The notes beneath the pieces were generated by a model. It was not told the origin of the DNA. It worked only from the letters and a program-made list of their open reading frames with translations, and made no database searches. Positions 1 to 8,671 of a stretch of DNA of 64,000 nucleotides are shown piece by piece (positions within the stretch are counted from its first letter, which is position 1; each line of letters opens with the position of its first letter). Source of the DNA: Spirosoma validum. Its GTDB lineage: Bacteria > Bacteroidota > Bacteroidia > Cytophagales > Spirosomataceae. The DNA is taken from contig NZ_JACXAA010000006.1 of assembly GCF_014699035.1 (NCBI RefSeq), positions 310,001-374,000 on the forward strand. The letters are read 5' to 3'. Position numbers and translations under genes: made by a program.

Positions 1-2986
1 GATATTGATAAGGGTGATTGCCAATTTGCTTAAGAGCCGTCATTAGCTTTAGCACCAGGCCCCGGCGAGCAATGCCATCTTTTTCTTCAATAGCCCGAAT
101 GCTCTCCTGAACAACGCTTTCATACAACGCCGTCTGCTCTGGCGTGAGCGAGCAAAACTGGTTATTCTCAATTTTGTCGGGCAAGTCGCTGATAATAGTC
201 TGATCCGTTTTGACGCGCCGGAGTAGAAATGGACTTGTAATACGTCGAAATTTATCGAGTTTTTGGTGGTCGCGCTCCTGCTGAATCGGCTTGCCAAATT
301 CTTCATTGAATTTACTTAAGCCACCCAGATAACCCTTGTTCACGAAATCCATGATACTCCAAAACTCCGATAACCGGTTCTCCACGGGCGTACCACTGAG
401 GGCAATCCGAATCGGAGCTTTTAGGGCTTTAACAGCTTTTGTTTGCTCTGTATCCGCGTTTTTAATGTTCTGCGCTTCGTCAATCACTACAACCGCCCAG
501 GTTATTTTCTTTAGCGCATCAAGATCTGACCGAACGATGCCATAAGTTGTCAGCAACACATCATAGTCATTCGCCTTATCTGTCGGTAATTTTCTGGTGG
601 AGCCATGATAAATCCGGGGCTGCAGGTCAGGTGCAAACCGGGCAATTTCTTTCTGCCAGTTCGTGAGCAACGTAGTGGGAAGCACAACCAAACCTTTTTG
701 TTTCTTGAACCGGCCTTCCTGCTTGAATTTGAGTAACAGACTGATTACCTGTAGCGTTTTGCCAAGTCCCATATCATCGGCCAGTAGACTACCCATACCG
801 AGAGCTGTATTTCTGACAAGCCAGTCGTAGCCACGGTGCTGATATGGACGTAACGTAGCGTTCAGAGCATCGGGTAAGGGTTGCACGGCACTGTCGGTAA
901 ACTGTTTGACTAGCGTTCGAACCTCTGCCGTTAAGCCTAACCGACTGCCCTTATATTCTTCGGATAAGGCCGCTTTCAGCAGATCGGCTCCTGTCAGTTC
1001 CGGGGGATTTTCGAGTTGTTTGTAGAGTTTTGTTAACTCATCAGGGTCGACTAATACGTATTGATCTTTAATCTTAACCAAGCCCGTCGTACGTCCCACT
1101 AACTTCTGAAATTCCTTTACGCTCATCATATCGTCGCCCAGAGCCACCTGCCAATCGAATGTAAGCATATCGTCCAATCGCATAAACGAATCGTTGGCTG
1201 TAACTTTCGCTTTCAGCCGTCCACCTGCCTGCGGGCGTACCCAGTGCTGGAGCGATTTGGGTAGCCAGAGCGCAATACCAAGCAGTTGCATCCGAGGCAA
1301 CGTATCGAGCAATACCTCAACGAAAAGGCTAGGCGAATAGGAAAGGTACTCTGGCCCATCCATTCTGGTTAATTTCGACAGGTCCGGAAAATGGCGGGAT
1401 AGAACCAGTAAATCCTGCAAAACAGCCATGCGAATAGGCTCGTGCTTCTTTTTTCGAAGAAGATCCGGAAGCGGAATTGGTTGATCAACAGCACCTTTAC
1501 TAGAAGAGACATCACGGTCACGGATTAATAATCTTAACCGAAATTCGTCTCCAAGTTCGTTGTCTTCAACGGCTAGGATCGGTACAAATCGCTTATGCGT
1601 TAAGAAGAAGTCATTGAACCAGAGTTGCATGGCCAACGGCATTTCTTTACGTCCGAAACCTTCAAAACGCAACGTTTCGATCCCAAAATATAGCCGATCA
1701 GCGTCTTCAAGCGGCCAGCGCTCCCACAGTTCAATGGTTGTTGGTTTGATGGTACGTCGCATAAACAGCGAGCAAAGCGTTAGTACCAACTGCTCATCAG
1801 GTAGAGCCAGCCATTCTTTTTGCCAACGTACTGTCAGCAGCGATGGTGGTATTTGGGTATTAAGCAGATTTGTCTGCTGCTTGATGGTTTCATTCAGTGT
1901 GGCTGGTAGCCAGCGCACCCGATACTGATCTTCTGTAGGGCCGACACGTAGCAACTGGGGTACTACGGCTCCCCGACGTAGCAGCGCTGCCGAAAATTGC
2001 TGTGTCAGATACAGAGCACGTACCGAATCACTCATTTCTGGCCAATTGTCCTCAGTAAGCGTACTGATCCATCCGACCAGATCACTCATTTCGAATCCAC
2101 TGATCGCTCTCGAATCGCCATGCTCGCTGAAGATGCCAATTTTCTTTACCGACATAAACTCGTCAAGCTGTAGCTCAATGCTATCACTAAACTGAGGTGT
2201 TTCGGTATCGCCCGCTTCTTTTTCGTCAACTTGTAGCTTACTAAATAACTTATAAGCCTTGGTAAGCGATTTATGGAAATCCCCTTTCGCAAACGTAACG
2301 TCGGGAGAAAGTAAACCCAGCAGTTGGTCGGCTAAAGACGGAATTGTTGCAAAATTCAGGCTGGCACGGGGTTTTTCATCGGCTTTCCAATCCTCTTCTT
2401 CGGGCAATTCATCCGTACAGATATCCTTGAATGAAAGAACGGTTCCCATGTTTCCACCAACAGGAACAAGCTGATCCTTTTGGATCTCCTCCAGGATATT
2501 CAAGCCTTTTAGCTGAAAAACCAGAAACGGATTTCGGTCAATTTCGTTTGCAATTACATAAACGACAGCCGCCAGATGTTTACAGGGTTCAGCCTGGTCG
2601 GGGCAGGAACAGCCCATTGACAAATCCTCGAACGACTCTGGAAATAGCTTGATACTCCGGCGTTTGGCAAAATCAATGAGCTCGGGTGGGAGCTGGCGAT
2701 TGAGAAGCTGGGCTAACGTAGCGGGATTCTCGCGAATTTCGTTCAGCAACCATTCTTTTTCCTGTTCTGTAAACAAGGGTACGGAGAGCCTGACTTTGTA
2801 GGGTCTGGGCGCCGTTCCTTTTACGGAAGCACTAATCTGATTGTTTGCAATAGACAAACCCATCACAGCCCCCTGGTTGGCATACGTTCGACCACGCGGC
2901 AAACGATTCGCCATATCGATATTCGCCAGGGCATTAAGCCACTGCTGTCCCCACCACGTTTTTCCGTAACTAATACGTTCAGCCAT
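1..2986 (-). CDS. SNF2-family DEAD/DEAH-box helicase with SWIM zinc finger (3' end beyond window)
   Basis: The frame is open from the ATG at 2984-2986 to the left edge, giving about 995 codons without a stop, so the C-terminus lies outside the window. A SWIM zinc finger (CSC, then CKH) lies near residues 125-136. The Swi2/Snf2 ATPase core follows late in the protein: Walker A DDMGLGKT near residue 737, the DEAQ box near 836 and motif III SGTPVENR near 864. The helicase C-terminal domain is only begun. Bacterial SNF2 proteins of this build are DNA- or nucleoprotein-translocating ATPases, and the SWIM module is expected to bind nucleic acid or protein. The specific role is unknown. Several open frames on the opposite strand are shadows of this gene. 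The gene starts about 100 bases from the stop of the next minus-strand gene. Confidence 0.93.
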   Translation of the reverse strand, partial: MAERISYGKTWWGQQWLNALANIDMANRLPRGRTYANQGAVMGLSIANNQISASVKGTAPRPYKVRLSVPLFTEQEKEWLLNEIRENPATLAQLLNRQLPPELIDFAKRRSIKLFPESFEDLSMGCSCPDQAEPCKHLAAVVYVIANEIDRNPFLVFQLKGLNILEEIQKDQLVPVGGNMGTVLSFKDICTDELPEEEDWKADEKPRASLNFATIPSLADQLLGLLSPDVTFAKGDFHKSLTKAYKLFSKLQVDEKEAGDTETPQFSDSIELQLDEFMSVKKIGIFSEHGDSRAISGFEMSDLVGWISTLTEDNWPEMSDSVRALYLTQQFSAALLRRGAVVPQLLRVGPTEDQYRVRWLPATLNETIKQQTNLLNTQIPPSLLTVRWQKEWLALPDEQLVLTLCSLFMRRTIKPTTIELWERWPLEDADRLYFGIETLRFEGFGRKEMPLAMQLWFNDFFLTHKRFVPILAVEDNELGDEFRLRLLIRDRDVSSSKGAVDQPIPLPDLLRKKKHEPIRMAVLQDLLVLSRHFPDLSKLTRMDGPEYLSYSPSLFVEVLLDTLPRMQLLGIALWLPKSLQHWVRPQAGGRLKAKVTANDSFMRLDDMLTFDWQVALGDDMMSVKEFQKLVGRTTGLVKIKDQYVLVDPDELTKLYKQLENPPELTGADLLKAALSEEYKGSRLGLTAEVRTLVKQFTDSAVQPLPDALNATLRPYQHRGYDWLVRNTALGMGSLLADDMGLGKTLQVISLLLKFKQEGRFKKQKGLVVLPTTLLTNWQKEIARFAPDLQPRIYHGSTRKLPTDKANDYDVLLTTYGIVRSDLDALKKITWAVVVIDEAQNIKNADTEQTKAVKALKAPIRIALSGTPVENRLSEFWSIMDFVNKGYLGGLSKFNEEFGKPIQQERDHQKLDKFRRITSPFLLRRVKTDQTIISDLPDKIENNQFCSLTPEQTALYESVVQESIRAIEEKDGIARRGLVLKLMTALKQIGNHPYQY

Positions 2987-3079
2987 GCTGCCGAAAAAGA
3001 TTAATCCAGTGCAAAAATAGCGTATTAAGCATTCATTGACGGATAACGCTTATTTCGGTAGAAATTGATGCTATTTATT

Positions 3080-4102
3080 TCAGTTTAATGTTTTCTGCTC
3101 GTTCAGAGCCTGTATGAAAGCAGTTCGATCATCGACAAAAAATGAAAGCTGCCGAACGGTTTTCTGTATACCATATGGTCCCTCAACACAAACCGGCTCA
3201 TGGAGCGTAAGCAATACGTTCGGTGTCGCCAGAAAAGCACCGTTTAGTCGATCCGCTTGTTTGGATGGTTTGTCGTGTATAGGCACAACATCGGCAATCG
3301 ATGAATGGGAAATCCGGGCTCGCCAGCGAATACCTAATCGTATGTGTAGATAATTTTTTGTCAAATAGGAAGGACGCTTGACGGTTGCCATAATGTCTGC
3401 CACAAAAAACAGCAGTCCATAACCACTTAGCGCTGTCACCCAAAAAGCAACTGTAGGATTCCAGCGGCTCAATACTACGTGAAGAACCACACCTTCGACC
3501 AGTCCCACTATCAATACTCCCGCCGTTAACGCAACCTGCCCCGACTGACGATACGTCGTTACAGCCCTTGCTTCGACGGGTAGATCAGACTGAAGTCGCC
3601 AACCCACTAATACGTAATACAGCGTAAGTCCTTCGCCGATTATGACGTCGGCAGCCCGCTTGCTAACTACTGCAGCCAGGCTGTCTCTCAAAGCCGTTTG
3701 TCTATCAGTTTCTTTCCATAAGAATTGATACTTTTTCGTAATCGTGCGAATACGCAGCACAACCAGGATTAGTACTGCTCCTTCGGCTAAGACCAGTAAT
3801 GCAGGCCAGATTTTGTCTGATGAGAACGCAGTTTTGGGTAAGATAAATAAGGCAATACGCAGCATCAACAGAGCTACTACAACTAAGCGACTATTCGCTA
3901 GACGTAGTGGCCGGGCTACAAGCCAATAGAATAAAGCTGTCGTTACGAAAACCAGATCGAACAATACAGCCACTGATAAGCCCACCGGATGGCGGCTAAA
4001 TGCCGGCGTATGCGTAACAAACACTTCTGTGCTGATCAGCAAAACCGCGATCAGTATGAAGATTGCCATTCGGGACGTAGCGAACAGGCGAAGAAACGTC
4101 AT
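3080..4102 (-). CDS. multi-pass membrane protein of unknown function
   Basis: This 340-residue protein is not recognised as a named family. About seven hydrophobic segments are visible: residues ~11-30, 42-62, 75-92, 102-117, 190-212, 220-240, and a weaker one near 155-170. A basic loop (RIRTITKKYQF) sits near 117-127. The last ~100 residues are soluble and beta-rich. They look somewhat like the cytosolic tail of bacterial PH-like or STAND-type membrane proteins, but this is only an impression. It starts at an ATG and runs toward the SNF2 gene. The upstream 250 bp are shared with the divergent TrpD2-like gene. The coding call rests on length, on a membrane-protein composition and on the lack of a better frame. 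Confidence 0.8.
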   Translation of the reverse strand: MTFLRLFATSRMAIFILIAVLLISTEVFVTHTPAFSRHPVGLSVAVLFDLVFVTTALFYWLVARPLRLANSRLVVVALLMLRIALFILPKTAFSSDKIWPALLVLAEGAVLILVVLRIRTITKKYQFLWKETDRQTALRDSLAAVVSKRAADVIIGEGLTLYYVLVGWRLQSDLPVEARAVTTYRQSGQVALTAGVLIVGLVEGVVLHVVLSRWNPTVAFWVTALSGYGLLFFVADIMATVKRPSYLTKNYLHIRLGIRWRARISHSSIADVVPIHDKPSKQADRLNGAFLATPNVLLTLHEPVCVEGPYGIQKTVRQLSFFVDDRTAFIQALNEQKTLN

Positions 4103-4354
4103 CGACTTGTCAGTTAAAAAAAGATTAACTTCTGACTAGCAGTAGTATTTTTCTAAAAGTAGATGTTTTTGACTAGGCAGAAAAGGTAAAAATCTCAGTA
4201 ATAGATGGAAATGTTGGATAGTATCGTGATGCGTCATAATTGAGCAAAGAAAAGCCTTATTATCTGCGATTTACATCCGCTTTTTGCTCCGATCATCTGG
4301 CTTTTTTGTTTACTTTTACTTAACCCCCTATGTTCAGCTAAATCAATTGTTTCT

Positions 4355-5614
4355 ATGGTTCTGGATACTCCCGCTACCGAAACGCCACTTGGTCGAGGCA
4401 TTAAGCATATTGGAATTGGCAAATACGGTAGCAAGCCCCTCACGCCCGAACTACTCGCTGAGTGTCGGGCCGCTCTGGCTGATCCGGCCAGCCATCCGTT
4501 GCAGGTTGGAGCTTTCCTAGGGGCTTTGTTAGCGAAAGGGCCAACACCCGAAGAGCAAACCTTAGAAGATGTTATCGGTAAAGGAGCTTTCTCGCACCCG
4601 ACGTTTTTTATCAATAAAGTATGTCCTGATTTGCCAGGTCGTTTGTTGCCTATTGCGACAAAACTGGTACGTGGTGCTAATCTACAAGTGAGTGAAGCCG
4701 AGCAACTGGGCGACTATCTGTATGGGGAAGAAGATTGTGAAACCTTCCGGGGGCTAGCCGCCAGTATTATGCGGGTCCGGCATGAGACCAATGAAGAATA
4801 CCAGGGATTGATGCGAGCTGCCGAGCGGACCTTCTCGCCGGGTTTCGGACCAATTAGTTGTGCTGACCGCCCGCTAATCCAGCTAGCAGAACCGTTTGAT
4901 GGGGTTGAGAATAACTACCTGATTACGCCTTTACTGGCAAAATTTTTTCAAAAGCGTGGGTATGGTGCGATATCGCTGGTTGGCCGATCGGGAGGCCCGA
5001 AGTTTACGCTGAATGCACTCGATCTATGCATGCATCTCGGCTGCCAGTTTCTGCAAAGTAATCATGAACTCGATACGCCACTCGATACGTATGGTTGGGT
5101 GCTCGATCAGAAAGCACTATCGCCCGCGCTCAATCGCTGGGTAGATCGTCGGCACGTGATTATCAAACGTCCGTTTCTGGCTACGCTCGAAAAAGTACTA
5201 AACCCGTGCCATGCCCAGATTCTTGTTACGTCGGTGTTTCACATAACGTATCAGATGAAAATGGCTGAACTGGCACTACTGGCTGGTTTCGATGGCGTTA
5301 TTGTGTTAAAACGGGGTATGGAAGGTAGCCTGGCCCCATCAACAAGCCGAGCGTGTGGCGTTTTGTGCGCTGTCCGTACACCCCGCGGCCATTTGTTCTT
5401 TCAACATTTTGAGGGCGACGCCCCTGCTTTTTCCGCTTTTCGGACGGAAACCGAAACCGAATATGAACAACCCCAGGCTGCGGACAATGCCCGCATCGTA
5501 CGACAGTTTATGAACGACGGCCATTCATCCGACGCTGCGTTTGATAACCGCGTTCGTTTCGCACATGCACTCTATGGTCGTGGTTTGGACTGGATCGAAA
5601 GCCAATTGCGGTAA
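4355..5614 (+). CDS. TrpD2/YbiB-like glycosyltransferase family 3 protein
   Basis: This 419-residue protein has the fold signature of anthranilate phosphoribosyltransferase. A helical N-terminal domain (residues ~1-110) carries the GRGIKHIGIGKYGSKPL segment. An alpha/beta domain follows, with PFDGVENNYLITPLLAKFF near residue 180, then VGRSGG and KRPFLATLEKVLNP, and finally VLKRGMEGS near 325. The PRPP-binding GTGGD motif of true TrpD is absent, and the PFDG...NNYLITPLL segment matches the position seen in the TrpD2/YbiB group. No trp genes are nearby. YbiB of E. coli is reported as a nucleic-acid-binding protein, so nucleic-acid binding is more likely than tryptophan synthesis here. The ATG at 4355 is the first good start. 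Confidence 0.8.
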   Translation: MVLDTPATETPLGRGIKHIGIGKYGSKPLTPELLAECRAALADPASHPLQVGAFLGALLAKGPTPEEQTLEDVIGKGAFSHPTFFINKVCPDLPGRLLPIATKLVRGANLQVSEAEQLGDYLYGEEDCETFRGLAASIMRVRHETNEEYQGLMRAAERTFSPGFGPISCADRPLIQLAEPFDGVENNYLITPLLAKFFQKRGYGAISLVGRSGGPKFTLNALDLCMHLGCQFLQSNHELDTPLDTYGWVLDQKALSPALNRWVDRRHVIIKRPFLATLEKVLNPCHAQILVTSVFHITYQMKMAELALLAGFDGVIVLKRGMEGSLAPSTSRACGVLCAVRTPRGHLFFQHFEGDAPAFSAFRTETETEYEQPQAADNARIVRQFMNDGHSSDAAFDNRVRFAHALYGRGLDWIESQLR

Positions 5615-5676
5615 AGACTTTAACCTGTAGCATCATACCATACGTACAGTTGCTCAAATTCAGCACGATAAATGAG

Positions 5677-5710
5677 AGGACGTAGCGAGGTATCGTTACG
5701 TCCTTTTTTA
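5677..5710 (+). terminator. probable intrinsic terminator after the TrpD2-like gene
   Basis: The 8-nt arms AGGACGTA (5677-5684) and TACGTCCT (5697-5704) can pair and are followed by a T run. This lies 60 bases after the stop codon at 5614. Confidence 0.65.
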
Positions 5711-5722
5711 ACGTACGCGCTG

Positions 5723-5730
5723 TACCTTTG
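5723..5730 (+). promoter_or_regulatory. Bacteroidota -7 box (TACCTTTG) for the L-2-hydroxyglutarate oxidase gene
   Basis: TACCTTTG matches the Bacteroidota consensus TAnnTTTG and lies 46 bases before the chosen ATG at 5777. No convincing -33 element was identified. This placement supports starting at 5777 rather than at the upstream in-frame TTG. Confidence 0.5.
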
Positions 5731-5776
5731 TGGCTAACATGCCCGACAGCAATTGTTGTTGAGTACATTGGCAACT

Positions 5777-6967
5777 ATGATAGACGTAGTGATTATTGGC
5801 GGAGGCATTGTGGGGTTAGCCACTGCTTTGCAATTGAAACAGCAACGGCCTGGTCTAAATATAATTCTAGTTGAGAAAGAACCCTTTGTAGCGCGTCATC
5901 AAACGGGCCACAACAGTGGGGTTATTCACTCCGGATTGTATTATAAACCGGGTAGTCTGAAAGCGACGAATTGCATACGTGGTTATCAGATGCTCATTGA
6001 CTTCTGCGACGCCGAAGATATTCCGTATGATCTCTGCGGTAAAATTGTTGTCGCGACCAAGCAGGAAGAACTCCCTCAGTTAGAAACACTTTACCAACGG
6101 GGTCAACAAAATGGGCTGAGCGGTTTGAAAAAACTGACGTTGGCCGAAATGCGTGAAATTGAGCCGCACGTCAATGGCGTAGCCGGGATGTTCGTGCCTC
6201 AAACAGGAATTGTTGATTATAAGCAGGTTTCTGAAAAATATGCGGAGAAATTTCAGGCGTTAGGGGGCGAAATTCACTTAAATGAGCGCGTTGAGCAGAT
6301 AACGCCCGGCACGAGTCTGAGCATTGTCGTTACGAACAAAGGCCGTTATGAAACCAAACTTGTCGTTAACTGCGCCGGATTGTATTCTGATAAAATTGCT
6401 CAACTGACCCAACCTGTCGACGTACGAATTGTACCCTTCCGAGGAGAGTATTACAAGATCAGGCCACATAAGGAATACCTGGTCAAAAATCTGATCTATC
6501 CCGTACCAGATCCTAACTTTCCGTTCCTGGGCGTTCATTTTACGCGTATGGTTCATGGGGGAGTAGAGGCTGGGCCGAATGCAGTGCTGGCTTTCCAGCG
6601 CGAAGGCTACAAAAAATCAGACATTAACCTGAAAGAATTATTCGAGACGCTGGCCTGGCCCGGCTTTCAGAAAGTAGCCGCCAAATACTGGGAAACGGGT
6701 TTTGGCGAGATGTATCGCTCATTCTCGAAATCAGCGTTTACGAAAGCGTTACAGGAATTAATTCCCGACGTACAGGAAGATGACTTAGAAGACGGTGGTG
6801 CAGGTGTCCGGGCACAGGCCTGCGATCGCACAGGCGGCTTGCTCGATGATTTCGCCATTCTGGAAACTGACAAAGCCATCAATGTCGTCAACGCACCTTC
6901 ACCCGCTGCTACGTCGTCGTTGTCGATTGGAAAAACCGTTTCTGAAAAAGTTCTGACGCGTTTTTAA
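5777..6967 (+). CDS. lhgO: L-2-hydroxyglutarate oxidase, FAD-dependent
   Basis: The protein of 396 residues begins directly with an FAD Rossmann fold (VVIIGGGIVGLATALQLK, residues ~4-21). The family segment GHNSGVIHSGLYYKPGSLK lies at ~44-62. A second conserved block, DGGAGVRAQACDRTGG, is near residue 345, and the protein ends with SLSIGKTVSEKVL. The family oxidises L-2-hydroxyglutarate to 2-oxoglutarate and so repairs a side product of central metabolism. An in-frame TTG 24 bases upstream would add eight residues before the FAD motif. The ATG was preferred because it places the Rossmann strand at the N-terminus, as usual. The gene is followed by dps 76 bases downstream, probably a separate transcript. 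Confidence 0.93.
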   Translation: MIDVVIIGGGIVGLATALQLKQQRPGLNIILVEKEPFVARHQTGHNSGVIHSGLYYKPGSLKATNCIRGYQMLIDFCDAEDIPYDLCGKIVVATKQEELPQLETLYQRGQQNGLSGLKKLTLAEMREIEPHVNGVAGMFVPQTGIVDYKQVSEKYAEKFQALGGEIHLNERVEQITPGTSLSIVVTNKGRYETKLVVNCAGLYSDKIAQLTQPVDVRIVPFRGEYYKIRPHKEYLVKNLIYPVPDPNFPFLGVHFTRMVHGGVEAGPNAVLAFQREGYKKSDINLKELFETLAWPGFQKVAAKYWETGFGEMYRSFSKSAFTKALQELIPDVQEDDLEDGGAGVRAQACDRTGGLLDDFAILETDKAINVVNAPSPAATSSLSIGKTVSEKVLTRF

Positions 6968-7043
6968 GGGAATCTTAACAAACAATAGTCGCGAAACAAG
7001 GTTTGTTCTGTAGTTGAATACAAGTCATAAAACAGCATTAACC

Positions 7044-7550
7044 ATGAAAGCGATTAATCAAATTGACGTGTTAGATACGCCCAACGATCTGGAAGAAAAA
7101 GGCCGGGAAAAAGTGGCTGAGTCTCTGAATCGACTTGTTGCGGATGCTTTCGCGTTATATATCAAAACCAAAAATTATCACTGGCACATGTCCGGTCGTC
7201 ACTTCCGCGACTATCATTTGCTGTTAGATGAACAAGCTGAGCAGATTTTTGCCACAATCGATCCGCTAGCAGAGCGGGTTCGGAAAGTTGGAGGTAACAC
7301 CATCCGATCGGTTGCTCATATTGCGCAATTGCAACGGGTAAAAGATAACGATGAAGATTTCGTATCGCCTTTAGATATGCTGAAGGACCTAGAAACCGAA
7401 AACAGGAAAATGGCGAAGAATATGCGGGATGCGCACAAAGTTTGTGACGACGCTGAGGACGTAGCATCTGCCAGTTTGCTTGAAGTTTACATTGATGAAA
7501 CCGAACGACGTACCTGGTTCCTGTTCGAAACCTCAAGGGATCTGAATTGA
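7044..7550 (+). CDS. dps: Dps-family ferritin-like DNA-protection protein
   Basis: This 168-residue protein has the Dps ferroxidase signature. NYHWHMSGRHFRDYHLLLDE (residues ~42-61) supplies the His and Asp/Glu ligands at the dimer interface. The four-helix ferritin-like pattern continues to ETERRTWFL near the C-terminus. Dps forms dodecamers that use peroxide to oxidise Fe(II) and store the iron, and many members also bind DNA. A TTG 30 bases upstream is in frame, but the ATG at 7044 gives the usual N-terminal length. The N-terminus has few basic residues, so DNA binding is not evident from sequence. The gene stands alone and ends at a strong hairpin. Confidence 0.93.
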   Translation: MKAINQIDVLDTPNDLEEKGREKVAESLNRLVADAFALYIKTKNYHWHMSGRHFRDYHLLLDEQAEQIFATIDPLAERVRKVGGNTIRSVAHIAQLQRVKDNDEDFVSPLDMLKDLETENRKMAKNMRDAHKVCDDAEDVASASLLEVYIDETERRTWFLFETSRDLN

Positions 7551-7579
7551 TAAAACCTTGTAAGTCTACTCTTTTTACC

Positions 7580-7626
7580 GCGGTCATCTTTTCCAGCAAT
7601 ACGTTGGGAAAGATGACCGCTCTTTT
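7580..7626 (+). terminator. intrinsic terminator after dps
   Basis: A 15-nt arm at 7580-7594 pairs with 7606-7620 (one mismatch) across an 11-nt loop and is followed by TCTTTT. It lies 14 bases before the Nudix start codon. Confidence 0.85.
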
Positions 7627-7639
7627 ATAAGTTGCCCGT

Positions 7640-8092
7640 ATGAAAGTTCGTCCCTCCGCTCTTATCTGGCGTCATCAGGCTGATCAACCTGAAATTTTAC
7701 TAATGCGCTACTGTTATGGCGGGCAGGATGTGTTTGCCCTACCTGGCGGTAATCCTGACCGGAGTGAAACGCTTCCCGAAACAATTGTGCGCGAAATCAG
7801 AGAAGAATTAGACGTTTCGGTAGATGTTGGCGCAATGATTCTGGCGGGTGAAATGCTTCTTACACAACGTAACGACGACGTCTTACACGTAGTGTTTGCC
7901 GCACACAATCTACAAGGTGAGCCAACGCTGAATCCGACCGAAACAACTGCTCTTGACGTAGTATGGAAAACTACAGACGAGTTAAATCAATTGAATCTGT
8001 ACCCAAATGTTGGGAAGAAAATTCAGGAGTGGTTTGACAGTGCCGTGGATTTGGGCTACGTCGGCCGGATTGAGCAACAGTATTTTGGCTAA
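7640..8092 (+). CDS. Nudix hydrolase
   Basis: The 150-residue protein carries a near-perfect Nudix box: GNPDRSE, a seven-residue spacer, then REIREELDV (residues ~37-59). The usual final Gly is Asp. Nudix enzymes hydrolyse nucleoside diphosphates linked to another moiety, using Mg2+ held by the REXXEE glutamates. The substrate cannot be read from the sequence. Its position beside dps and a DinB-like gene would fit nucleotide-pool or stress housekeeping, which is inference. The DinB-like gene starts 21 bases downstream on the same strand, so the two are probably co-transcribed. Confidence 0.9.
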   Translation: MKVRPSALIWRHQADQPEILLMRYCYGGQDVFALPGGNPDRSETLPETIVREIREELDVSVDVGAMILAGEMLLTQRNDDVLHVVFAAHNLQGEPTLNPTETTALDVVWKTTDELNQLNLYPNVGKKIQEWFDSAVDLGYVGRIEQQYFG

Positions 8093-8113
8093 GTCTTTAA
8101 TCAGGCCTTAACG

Positions 8114-8560
8114 ATGCTTGTACAAACTTTAAAATCACTATTTCGCCGGGACCTTGAGCGACTGAAACAGGAGATCTGTTCCTATAAAGACGAAACTAAA
8201 ATTTGGTACGTAGAAAAAAACATTGCCAATTCTGCCGGAAACCTATGTCTGCATTTAGTCGGAAATTTGAATACGTATATCGGCGCCGAATTTGGTAAGA
8301 CCGAATATATCCGACATCGGGAACTTGAGTTTTCGCTGAAGAACATTCCCGCAACTGAACTATTGATAAAAATTAATGAGACAATTACCGTTGTGGAGAA
8401 GGCACTAGATAACGTAACGGACGACCAATTGCATCAGGAGTATCCGATTCTGGTATTTACCGAGAAGACCTCAACAGAATACTTTTTGGTTCATCTCGCT
8501 ACGCATTTGACGTATCACTTGGGTCAGGTCAACTACCATCGGCGGTTGTTGGACACGTAA
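8114..8560 (+). CDS. DinB-like / DUF1572 family putative metal-binding protein
   Basis: The protein has 148 residues and the helical-bundle pattern of the DinB superfamily. The metal-ligand histidines are in CLHLVGNLNTYIG (around residue 47) and HLATHLTYHLGQVNYHRR (about residues 127-144). This spacing is typical of DUF1572 members. DinB-fold proteins include thiol transferases that use bacillithiol or mycothiol, but many members have no known activity. It lies 21 bases downstream of the Nudix gene and shares its direction. A 23-bp hairpin follows. Confidence 0.82.
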   Translation: MLVQTLKSLFRRDLERLKQEICSYKDETKIWYVEKNIANSAGNLCLHLVGNLNTYIGAEFGKTEYIRHRELEFSLKNIPATELLIKINETITVVEKALDNVTDDQLHQEYPILVFTEKTSTEYFLVHLATHLTYHLGQVNYHRRLLDT

Positions 8561-8604
8561 CGTCAATTACCTTTATCAGTCTGCTCTATTAATACCCAAA
8601 AATG

Positions 8605-8653
8605 ATCAACGCCCCACAGTTTGCTTACGTTAAGCAAACTGTGGGGCGTTGAT
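8605..8653. terminator. perfect 23-bp hairpin between convergent genes
   Basis: The arms 8605-8627 and 8631-8653 are perfectly complementary around the 3-nt loop CGT. The hairpin lies in the gap between the DinB-like gene and the porP-like gene, whose 3' ends face each other. It is probably a bidirectional terminator, although no long T tract follows on either side. Confidence 0.7.
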
Positions 8654-8671
8654 TTCAGAAATAGCCTTTTG

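Noticed and set aside
336-2652. several plus-strand frames inside the helicase gene
   Set aside because: They are shadows in other frames of the minus-strand SNF2 gene, whose motifs are clear throughout.
4355-5614. first reading as anthranilate phosphoribosyltransferase (trpD)
   Set aside because: The PRPP-binding GTGGD motif is absent and no trp genes are adjacent; it fits the TrpD2/YbiB group better.
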